Positions 57,191 to 64,000 of a stretch of DNA of 64,000 nucleotides are shown here, piece by piece; positions within the stretch are counted from its first letter, which is position 1, and every line of letters begins with the position of its first letter. Origin of the DNA: Thiomicrorhabdus sp. (lineage in GTDB: Bacteria; Pseudomonadota; Gammaproteobacteria; Thiomicrospirales; Thiomicrospiraceae). A program made the position numbers and the translations under genes. The notes under the pieces are model-generated. The model searched no databases, was not told the DNA's origin, and saw only the letters and a program-made list of their open reading frames with translations. The stretch lies in assembly GCF_963662555.1 (NCBI RefSeq), contig NZ_OY759719.1, positions 1 through 64,000 on the forward strand, in the 5' to 3' direction.

Positions 57191-58495
57191 ATGGCTGTTC
57201 TTGAAAATATCAATCATCAACCAATGATGTTTGAACCAACCTCAATCAATTCTGAGCACGGCTTAGTTGCCAACCCCAACAGAAAGCCTCTTGACTCATT
57301 TCCTCAAATTTTCTTCTCAGATGGCGAGCCTTGGTACGAAGCAAATAGATATGCTTTTTATCGCCATGATGATTTACAAAAGGAATTAAAAACTGTAAGC
57401 CGTGAAATGACACACTTGGCACGTTATGCCGATTGGTTAGAAGAGGCAGACTTGCATTGGTTGCACTTCCCGAAGAAGAAAGGTGAACGCTGCTTATTCA
57501 AGTTTAGAGGTTATCTGATAGATCAAAGAGACAAAGGATTCCTAGCACCATCAACAGCAACGCAAACAATGACAGCTGTAATTGCATTTTATCGATGGGC
57601 TTCAGCAACAGGATATGCTGGAGAGCGTTCAAAACTATTTGATGACAAAACTAAAGTCGTCTCATTTTTCGACAAAGTTGGTTTTAGCCGAACCATGAGT
57701 GTGACATCTTCAGAACTTTCTATTCCCAATCGAACTAGAACAGGAACCCTCCTTGAAGATGGATTAACCCCAATTAACCAAGCTAGCACTAAAACTCTTA
57801 TGGCTTACCTTTCTGAACATCGAAACTATGAACTTTACTTGATTTCTAAGGTAGCGCTTCAAACAGGTTGCCGCCATGAAACAGTTACAACGCTCAATAT
57901 TGACGCAGTTCAAAACGCATACCCTGATCAAATTCTGTCAAACATCATGAGAGTAAAAGTTGGCCCAGGAACAGGTGTGGAAACCAAATTTAATGCATCT
58001 GGAGATATTTATATCCCTCAAGCATTGCTTTCAGAGTTAACCGAATACTTCAATTCAGCAGAAGCGATATTAAGACGCTCCAAAGCCTCGAACGCACTCC
58101 AAAGAAATATCTTCTTAACATCCCGAGGAAACAGATACACCTCTCAGACATTTGGCACACTATTACATCGTTTAAAAAACGAACTAATTGAAGCTGGTCA
58201 TACGGAATTTGGCCGTTTTAAATTCCATCAACTAAGAGCAACTTTCGGAACTATGTTGATGCGAGCACTTCTTAAAACTCAAGGAATGTCTTCACTAAAT
58301 GCTATTGAGTTTGTTCAAGAAGCAATGCTCCACAAAGATCCTAGCTCTACTTGGAAATACATTAAATTTATTGAGAAGGAGCCTATAGAGGAAAAGTTTC
58401 TCGAAACTTTATGGTCTATATTTACAGGCTCACAAGAGCAATCCAATCAAATCATTGAACACTTAACAAGCGGAGAAACATTTGAAGATGAATGA
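57191..58495 (+). CDS. Tyrosine recombinase 1 (GmtY-like, tentative)
   Basis: A 434-residue integrase with a complete catalytic set: Arg 228 (TGCRHETV), His 346 and Arg 349 (FHQLRATFG), His 381 (MLHKDPSS) and the nucleophile Tyr 390 (TWKYIKF). The N-terminal part (about 60-160) has the SAM-like core-binding layout. It is first in the module and its stop overlaps the start of the second recombinase by 14 bp. Size and order fit the first recombinase of a Tn554-like or gamma-mobile-trio island; the latter name is from memory and not verified. The ATG has AGAG six bases upstream. Confidence 0.85.
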   Translation: MAVLENINHQPMMFEPTSINSEHGLVANPNRKPLDSFPQIFFSDGEPWYEANRYAFYRHDDLQKELKTVSREMTHLARYADWLEEADLHWLHFPKKKGERCLFKFRGYLIDQRDKGFLAPSTATQTMTAVIAFYRWASATGYAGERSKLFDDKTKVVSFFDKVGFSRTMSVTSSELSIPNRTRTGTLLEDGLTPINQASTKTLMAYLSEHRNYELYLISKVALQTGCRHETVTTLNIDAVQNAYPDQILSNIMRVKVGPGTGVETKFNASGDIYIPQALLSELTEYFNSAEAILRRSKASNALQRNIFLTSRGNRYTSQTFGTLLHRLKNELIEAGHTEFGRFKFHQLRATFGTMLMRALLKTQGMSSLNAIEFVQEAMLHKDPSSTWKYIKFIEKEPIEEKFLETLWSIFTGSQEQSNQIIEHLTSGETFEDE

Positions 58496-60134
58496 TTTAC
58501 CCGACTTGTTCATAACTCATTTTAGAATTGAAACTCCGAATTCATCGCGTTGGAATATGATGCCTTTTGTTTTTCTTGGTGGCGCTTTTGTCAAAAAAAA
58601 TACTCGCAAATGGCTCAAAGAAATTGAATATCTTCCTCTTGTTGAAAACCGGATCAAATTTGTTGAATCTCTTAAAGATCATTCAATTGAATTACTAGAC
58701 AGAGGAACATCTCAGCATTCAGTTTTGGTCTATTTAGACAAACTAAAGTCTTTTTTTACTTTTATCGACAAAAATAAACAACCATTGAATACACCACTTA
58801 ATGTCCGTCAAGCACTATATGACTATGCGGAACATGAATTTAATCGTGCTTCACTTGGCAAAATAGAACATTTGACTGCATACCGTTCAATAGAGTTTGT
58901 TTCAGCGCAAATTAACGAGGCGATTGCTGGAGTTAACTTTGATATTAAACACACTAGACTAAAGAGAAAAAGACGTTCTAGAAGAGCTATTAGTCGAAAC
59001 GCAGAAAAAGTACTACTTCATGACGCTACTAAATTAGCAAAGTTCTGCTTTGAAATTACACAGAATTTTGATCCAAAAGACCTTATCTCTGGAAAGCTAC
59101 CTATCGAAATCAATGTAAGCCGTGAACTAAAAAAGACTTTAGTGAACTTAACTCCTAAGAAAAAAAAACGTGCTGAACTAAATGATGATTTTTTTAACAC
59201 CCATGCTGCTTTAGCCTTCAATCATCGAGTTTCCGCAGAACTTATGGTTTTTCTGGCTATGACTATTCAAAATATTACACCTACGCTAAACCTGAAGCGT
59301 GAAAAATTTTACTATAAACCACTAAATGATAAGTATGAGGTTCGTGAATACAAGGCTCGAAAAGGAGGTGAAATAATATTCTCAATACCAAAACCCTATA
59401 AACCTTATTTTGAAAATTACCTTCAGTTCCTTGAAGAATATGCACCAAATGCTGAATGGGTATTTCCTTTTTTGGAAAAAGGGAAAGGATTCACCAAAAG
59501 GCAAATACGTTGCATTGAGCCATTTAGAAGACTTTGCAACATTAATCAAATACCTTGGACCCCACCAAGGGAATTCAGGAAAATCGGACAAAACGTTCTA
59601 ATGAGGCTTTGTTCTAACGAAAAAACTGCTGCTGAATATGCTGGCCATGGAGTTGCAGTATTTAGAAACTATTATGAAACGCCTTCTCTTCAAAGGGCTG
59701 GTGATGAAATCACCCGTTTTTGGAATGAAAACGATCCACTGTTTCACGGAACGCCAAAGGTTTCTTTGTTTGGTTCACCATGCATTGGAATACCCGAATC
59801 TATACAAGCGGCATCAGGCCGACTACCAGCCCCTGATTGTATAACGCCTACCGGCTGTATTGGGTGCAAACACTATAGAGATGAAGATTCCTTTGAGTAT
59901 GTGTGGAATTTATATAGTTTTAGGTATTTAAAAATTATTGAATCCAGCTCTCATCGTACTTAAGATGAAAAGCCCTCAAACACTGCCATAGAGTGGGTCA
60001 ACTATAAAATAAACTGGTTTAAAAGCTCTGATAATCCTGAACATAAGAAGTGGGTTGATGAATCTAAAATGAGGATTATTGAAGGCTCATACCACCCAAA
60101 CTGGTTTAAAAAGATTGAAAAATTTTATGGATAG
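58482..60134 (+). pseudogene. Recombinase-like protein 2, interrupted by one in-frame TAA
   Basis: The frame runs from the ATG at 58482 to TAA at 59961-59963 (493 residues). The same frame then continues without stop for 56 sensible codons (DEKPSNTAIEWVN..., ending KKIEKFYG) to TAG at 60132-60134, four bases before the next ATG. The 550-residue full form restores the tight packing of the operon, so the TAA is a nonsense change, a sequencing error or a site of read-through. The C-terminal part has a Cys cluster (APDCITPTGCIGCKHY). Arg 366 (REFRKIG), His 389 and Tyr 397/398 (AGHGVAVFRNYY) are present, but the first catalytic Arg is replaced around residue 264 (TIQNITPTLN). It may be a helper protein (compare VPA1269-type proteins). 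Confidence 0.8.
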
Positions 60135-60137
60135 CTC

Positions 60138-62111
60138 ATGCAACAGAACTTAGTCGAAAACTTACAATTTAAAGCCGATATTGATTTTGTATCAGAGAAT
60201 AGTGCTTGCTTCAAATCAACTGAGTACCCACCCAAAGGTGACTTTGTAGTATCTATTGATAAAGATGGAAAAACCATTTCCAGATATATGGATGACTCCT
60301 GGGATTTTAGACATTTTGGAAACCCAAACTTAATGTACTTTCATGAATATGATGATGAGAATAAGAAGTTGTTCAAGCAAGTTGTGTATTACATAATTTA
60401 CAGTCATTTATTTCCATCAAAATACATTAGTCTTAGAGGTTGGTATCTTGCTTTACAAGCCCTATTTAAACAGTGCACTAAGTCTGGAATTCAAGCAAAT
60501 CAATTAAGCCGACACCCCAAAGTAATTGAAGCCATCTCAAAAGAAATATCCACAAACACTCCATCAAGCTTTCAAATTTATATTTTTTACTTCCACCAAC
60601 TGTTTAAGAACAAAGATCAGATTGGGTTCACACTCCTAAATGAAAGAGCTATTGGTATATTTAAATCATTTGACCCCAAGTATAAGCTTGGACAAACACC
60701 ATATATACCAGTAAAAATATGGACAAAACTAATTCAACATATCAAGGTTGTCTTTGATGACTTTGAAGCACACCACAAGGAGCTTGAGGAGCTATACCAC
60801 TATACAGCCCTAAACACTATTGAAAATAAAAAAAATGGAATTAAACAACCAAGCCCATTCGATTCAATAGGCCCAAGCAAAAAAATTAAATTCAATGGCT
60901 CCCTAGAAGATTATCTGATTGCAAACGATCTATTGCAGCTTTTTGAAAAATATGAGGTTAGACCGAATAATGGTTTTAACCAATACCAAGTTCAACAGTT
61001 CAGCAGCCTTTTAAATAACATAGTTGCCAGCTGTTACCTTTATGTACTTAATTATTCAATTATGCGAAAACTTGAAGCAAACAAACTTCGCCTAGATTGT
61101 TTAAGAAAAGAAAAAGATAGTAATTTAGGCTCGTTCACTTTGCTTGCAGGTGAAACAACAAAAACCGATCCTGACAGTGACGATAGGTGGATTGTTCCAT
61201 ATCACGTTGACCGAGCGATAAATATTGCTAGCACAATAGTTTCTTGGAAGTTAAAGCATAAAAAAATTACTGACGAAAGTGAGTATATTTTTCAAAGGGT
61301 AGAAATTTGGAATAGTAATGGAAAAGCGTCAACTTATAGAAACTTTGATAAATGCACATACCTCATGAAGCATGGCGCTGATTTTTTTAACGTTAAGCAA
61401 TTTGTAATAACTCAAAGTGATTATGACGAGGCAATAGCACTCACCCCTAGTCTATTGAGAAAAGACTGGTTTAAAGTCGGCAATATCTGGCAATTTGGCT
61501 TCCATCAATTCCGGAGAACTCTAGCAGTTCACTTTGCCTTGAATCAAGTTTCTCCATCCTCGACTCAAGTTCAAATGAAGCATAGTACTCGTGAGCAACA
61601 GTATCACTACCAAAATAACGCTGGACGCCTTCGTTTAAACCATTTAGCTGAGCAAGAAGTGGTCAATGAGTATTACGCTGAAATGGCTCGCAATATCGCA
61701 TCAGTAGTACATGGTGATGCGGTACTCCCTCACAAGCAATCTCCTGTTAAGCAGGATGTCGTCTGTTTTGTTGAAGAAGGCGAAATGAAAAAGCTTCTCA
61801 AAGCTCAGAAAAACGGTGCAGTGGGTTATAGAAAAAACCTACTTGGTGGCTGTATGAAGCAAGGAACTTGCGAATATGGTGGTTTTGATTCAATTACCCA
61901 TTGTGCAGGTGGCACGGGTGGTAATATGTGCTCAGACCTAATTATTGATGGTTCCAGAGAACAAGAATTTGAAGATGATAAAGCCTATTACGAAGAACAA
62001 ATGGATGAAGTCCCAGAAGACTCCCCAAGATACGGGGCATTGAAAGCCGAAGTGCGAGGGTATGAAAAAGTCTTAGACGTAATTAAAACCAAAAAAGGCG
62101 GTGCAAAATGA
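60138..62111 (+). CDS. Large tyrosine recombinase 3 (GmtZ-like / TnpB-like, tentative)
   Basis: A 657-residue recombinase. Its catalytic residues are Arg 310 (YSIMRKLEANKLR), His 456 and Arg 459 (FHQFRRTLAV), His 482 and Tyr 489 or 491 (MKHSTREQQYHYQ). The C-terminus carries a Cys-rich patch (GGCMKQGTCEYGG, THCAGGTGGNMCSDL, about residues 584-615) and an acidic, helical tail. It ends in ATGA, overlapping the next gene by four bases. TnpB of Tn554 is also a large recombinase in second or third place. The region 58482-62111 is AT-rich like the host, so composition alone does not show transfer. Confidence 0.82.
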   Translation: MQQNLVENLQFKADIDFVSENSACFKSTEYPPKGDFVVSIDKDGKTISRYMDDSWDFRHFGNPNLMYFHEYDDENKKLFKQVVYYIIYSHLFPSKYISLRGWYLALQALFKQCTKSGIQANQLSRHPKVIEAISKEISTNTPSSFQIYIFYFHQLFKNKDQIGFTLLNERAIGIFKSFDPKYKLGQTPYIPVKIWTKLIQHIKVVFDDFEAHHKELEELYHYTALNTIENKKNGIKQPSPFDSIGPSKKIKFNGSLEDYLIANDLLQLFEKYEVRPNNGFNQYQVQQFSSLLNNIVASCYLYVLNYSIMRKLEANKLRLDCLRKEKDSNLGSFTLLAGETTKTDPDSDDRWIVPYHVDRAINIASTIVSWKLKHKKITDESEYIFQRVEIWNSNGKASTYRNFDKCTYLMKHGADFFNVKQFVITQSDYDEAIALTPSLLRKDWFKVGNIWQFGFHQFRRTLAVHFALNQVSPSSTQVQMKHSTREQQYHYQNNAGRLRLNHLAEQEVVNEYYAEMARNIASVVHGDAVLPHKQSPVKQDVVCFVEEGEMKKLLKAQKNGAVGYRKNLLGGCMKQGTCEYGGFDSITHCAGGTGGNMCSDLIIDGSREQEFEDDKAYYEEQMDEVPEDSPRYGALKAEVRGYEKVLDVIKTKKGGAK

Positions 62112-62503
62112 GCAAAGCAGAAACATTATTCAGAGAAGCCTTTGAACGCCTTAAAACAAACACGCCTATCAATTTACCGAAGGGAACAAAGGTCAGCCAA
62201 AATAACATCGCTAAAGAGGCAGGAAAGCATCCTACAGCGCTTAAAAAAGACCGTTTCCCGTTGTTAGTGTTAGAAATACAAGATTACATAAAACAGCAAG
62301 AAATTGATAGCGACATCATCAACAAAAAAAAGCAACTGCGGAAACAGCGAACACTTGAAGAGCGTTTAGCAGATTGCAAAAAGCAGCGCGATAAGCTAGC
62401 TTCAATTTGCGAAGCTCAAGCCCAGCTCATTGACGACTTGAGAGACCAATTAAGTGACTGTGAAAATGGCATTAAGAATCCTACTAACCTTAATAGGATT
62501 TAG
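62108..62503 (+). CDS. Small helical partner of the recombinases (TnpC/GmtX-like, tentative)
   Basis: 131 residues. An N-terminal helix-turn-helix-like part (KVSQNNIAKEAGKHPTALKK, about residues 27-46) is followed by a long coiled coil with charged residues and Gln (about 60-125: KKQLRKQRTLEERLADCKKQ, KLASICEAQAQLIDDL). The size, the coiled coil and the place after the large recombinase parallel TnpC of Tn554 (about 125 residues). It overlaps the recombinase gene by four bases. Probably a regulatory or orientation factor for the reaction; not demonstrated. Confidence 0.75.
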   Translation: MSKAETLFREAFERLKTNTPINLPKGTKVSQNNIAKEAGKHPTALKKDRFPLLVLEIQDYIKQQEIDSDIINKKKQLRKQRTLEERLADCKKQRDKLASICEAQAQLIDDLRDQLSDCENGIKNPTNLNRI

Positions 62504-62561
62504 CCAACCGACTGAAATCATAGAATTGAGGTGCTGAAGTTTAACTCAAATATTTTTTTAG

Positions 62562-62587
62562 GCGAAAGACTGAAATCAGTTTTTCGC
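62562..62587. terminator. Hairpin between the recombinase operon and the opposing gene
   Basis: GCGAAA-G-ACTG-AAAT-CAGT-TTTTCGC; a T-run lies inside the stem rather than after it, so termination is plausible but not certain. GACTGAAATCA recurs at 62510 and 62569. Confidence 0.55.
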
Positions 62588-62602
62588 ACATAAACATTCT
62601 CG

Positions 62603-63283
62603 CTACATAAAGAATTTGCCTTCTATTTCGAATCCAAGCGGCTCAGGGTTTGGCAAAACTTTAACTTTTTGTAATTCCCCTTTTCGAGTATATCTGTCAA
62701 AAATTGATTCATTACCATACCCTTGAATATGTCGGCCTGAATCCCTTTCGATCCAGGCACTACATACGATGCCAACAAATTCTTTATAACGCTGCCTTTT
62801 GGCCAAAGGTAAAGAAGTCTGAAAACATTCTTTGTATGGAGCTCTCATATTAGCCTGAGGGTGTTGATTATGGTCATAATTCCACCAAACACTTATTCTG
62901 ATTTCACCGAAGCTTGCATCAGACCAATTGATTACAGTGTTTTCACCAGCAATTGAGGTTATGAGGTATCCTGATTCTTGTCGCTCTTTATTATCCCAAT
63001 TGAGAGAAATTTTTCCAGATTCAATAGCCTTATTTAGAGCCAATGTAACTAGCTTTCTATAAGGGTTCATATTTGTTTTTGGTGTATTAATAGACTTTAC
63101 TGGATAAGTTTTTTGTAGGGTTTTTATGGCATTTTTCCAACCATTCAGAGATCCATTCTCTTCCGCAACCGTGTCTAATGCGACATGTAAAGGGATCTGT
63201 TCTTTTTTGGCCAAGGCTTTAGCGTCCTGCTTGAGCCTTTTTACTGTTCGGCCTGAAGGGAATTTGAGGGTATCGGGTAACAT
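62603..63283 (-). CDS. Uncharacterised island cargo protein
   Basis: Not recognised. I start at the ATG at 63283 (GGAG eight bases upstream) giving 226 residues; longer in-frame starts have no ribosome-binding site. The N-terminal 50 residues (LKFPSGRTVKRLKQDAKALA, KEQIPLHVALDTVAEENGSL) look like a small helical domain of a kind I associate with mobile-element accessory proteins; the rest has beta-type stretches with many Trp (ISVWWNYDHN, VCSAWIERDSGR). It runs against the recombinase operon and against the SIR2 gene. It may be a defence or regulatory gene. No catalytic motif is obvious. Confidence 0.65.
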   Translation of the reverse strand: MLPDTLKFPSGRTVKRLKQDAKALAKKEQIPLHVALDTVAEENGSLNGWKNAIKTLQKTYPVKSINTPKTNMNPYRKLVTLALNKAIESGKISLNWDNKERQESGYLITSIAGENTVINWSDASFGEIRISVWWNYDHNQHPQANMRAPYKECFQTSLPLAKRQRYKEFVGIVCSAWIERDSGRHIQGYGNESIFDRYTRKGELQKVKVLPNPEPLGFEIEGKFFM

Positions 63284-63527
63284 GTTATATTGCTCCATAA
63301 TAATGTTTTTTTGCGTGTGCCGCCGACAAGCCATACGTAAACAACAAAATGTACGGTTCAATATTTGATTTTATACCTGCTATCCAGAAGGGGATTTTAC
63401 CAATGGTCGGCCGTAAGCTTGCAGAAAGCTTCCAAATCATATTACCCATTTACAAAAAAAGACGCAACTAATACTATTCTAGCTACTCGAGTTTAACAAA
63501 CCAAATAAAATAACGTAGACTACTTAT

Positions 63528-64000
63528 ATGCAATTCATTCCAAATGGCCCAGACATACCGAACGACCTTCTTCAAGCTCACGAAGAAGGAAGAGTAGTCT
63601 TCTTTTGCGGGGCAGGGATTTCTTACCCAGCAGGCTTACCAGGCTTTGAAGCTTTAGTCGAGAGTATTTATGAATCCCTTAATGAGGAAAAAGCGCCGTT
63701 GGAAGAAAGCTCTTTTCAAAGAGCTCAGTATGATGTCACTCTGGATTTACTAGAGCGAAGAATTACTGGTAACCGGCTAACAGTTCGCAGTGCTTTAAAA
63801 AACTCTCTAAACCCTGATTTATCTTTAAGTAACGCGACTAAAACTCACGAATCACTGATAAAGCTCGGAACGGACAATTATGGTTCATTACGAATTGTAA
63901 CGACCAACTTTGACCATATATTTGAAGAAGCTGCTAGTCTTTTAAAAGTTGAAATAAATTCTTATGCAGCGCCTATGCTTCCAACCCCCAAAGTTAGCCG
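63528..64000 (+). CDS. SIR2-domain protein, C-terminus cut by window edge
   Basis: 157 N-terminal codons of a protein that leaves the window. RVVFFCGAGISYPAGLPGF (residues 22-40) is the NAD-binding GAGxS motif of SIR2-like domains, and LRIVTTNFDHIFEEA near residue 125 is the second conserved stretch. In bacterial antiphage systems SIR2 domains hydrolyse NAD+ to stop phage growth, with partner domains (STAND, DUF4020, APAZ or others) in the C-terminal part. Which partner occurs here is not visible. The region before it (63370-63527) has no gene and a likely promoter. Its place in a recombinase island supports a defence cargo role. Confidence 0.82.
   Translation, partial: MQFIPNGPDIPNDLLQAHEEGRVVFFCGAGISYPAGLPGFEALVESIYESLNEEKAPLEESSFQRAQYDVTLDLLERRITGNRLTVRSALKNSLNPDLSLSNATKTHESLIKLGTDNYGSLRIVTTNFDHIFEEAASLLKVEINSYAAPMLPTPKVS

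Larger units (their letters stand above)
57085..64000. mobile_element. Island with recombinase quartet, left end; right end outside the window
   Basis: From the break in the peroxiredoxin-like gene onward the genes are three tyrosine recombinases in a row, a small partner gene, an unknown gene in the opposite direction and a SIR2-domain gene. The arrangement recalls Tn554 (tnpA-tnpB-tnpC) and, as I remember them, gamma-mobile-trio (GMT) islands, which carry defence genes. No copy of the host's dispersed palindrome occurs here, whereas the 53 kb to the left has twelve. The other end and its flanking duplication are not visible. No tRNA gene is at the left boundary. Confidence 0.8.

Noticed and set aside
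59961-59963. Programmed read-through at the TAA in recombinase 2
   Set aside because: TAA is the least leaky stop and no stem-loop or known read-through context follows; a nonsense change is simpler, although not proven.
57191-62111. RIT element (three recombinases in trio)
   Set aside because: In RIT elements the three proteins are smaller and more even in size and no fourth coiled-coil gene follows; the Tn554 or gamma-mobile-trio pattern fits better.

Overview
The window looks like the chromosome of an AT-rich, sulfur-oxidising, autotrophic gammaproteobacterium of the Thiomicrospira / Hydrogenovibrio / Thiomicrorhabdus type. This is inferred from two RuBisCO forms (form II cbbM and form IA cbbLS), each followed by its own cbbQ-cbbO activase pair, two LysR-type cbbR genes, a Calvin-cycle/glycolysis gene cluster, a sulfide:quinone oxidoreductase, a bd-type quinol oxidase and a beta-carbonic anhydrase. 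No carboxysome genes, rRNA, tRNA or CRISPR array were seen.

Layout. 1-2844: partial rpe, a PsiE-like membrane protein, purC and bioD. 3067-9248: two convergent gene pairs (outer-membrane barrel plus compact RND/MMPL transporter; Tat-type lipoprotein plus LolA-like protein) that look like one envelope transport module. 9616-10893: metY. 11033-19943: a heavy-metal RND efflux operon (DUF3240, CusA/CzcA, CusB/CzcB, TolC-like), a two-component system, a carbonic anhydrase and a small membrane protein. 20111-33146: the carbon fixation core, with cbbM-cbbQ-cbbO-orf151 on the minus strand, two cbbR genes, and divergent cbbL-cbbS-cbbQ-cbbO. 33263-42445: orf187, a CnoX-like thioredoxin, and the minus-strand cluster tkt-gap-pgk-pyk-fba. 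42799-49763: a second RND pump with its adaptor, cca and an NAD-binding epimerase-like gene. 49893-56512: ycgL, superoxide dismutase, sqr, cydAB and a secreted beta-propeller protein. 56705-64000: a peroxiredoxin-like gene cut short by a foreign island that carries three tyrosine recombinases, a small partner protein and cargo including the start of a SIR2-domain defence-type protein.

The genes form a coherent metabolism. Sulfide oxidation by Sqr feeds the quinone pool, the bd oxidase drains it, and carbon is fixed by either RuBisCO with products recycled by Tkt, Fba, Gap, Pgk and Rpe.

Three signals are not explained by the genes. (1) A perfect 12-bp palindrome, ACCAGGCCTGGT, occurs 12 times in about 53 kb, both between and inside genes and in all three reading frames, with eight near copies, and is absent from the island. 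(2) Two related hairpin elements of about 110-120 nt sit inside intercistronic gaps of the two Calvin-cycle operons. (3) The island's recombinase quartet resembles Tn554-type and gamma-mobile-trio elements, and its second recombinase is interrupted by one in-frame TAA.
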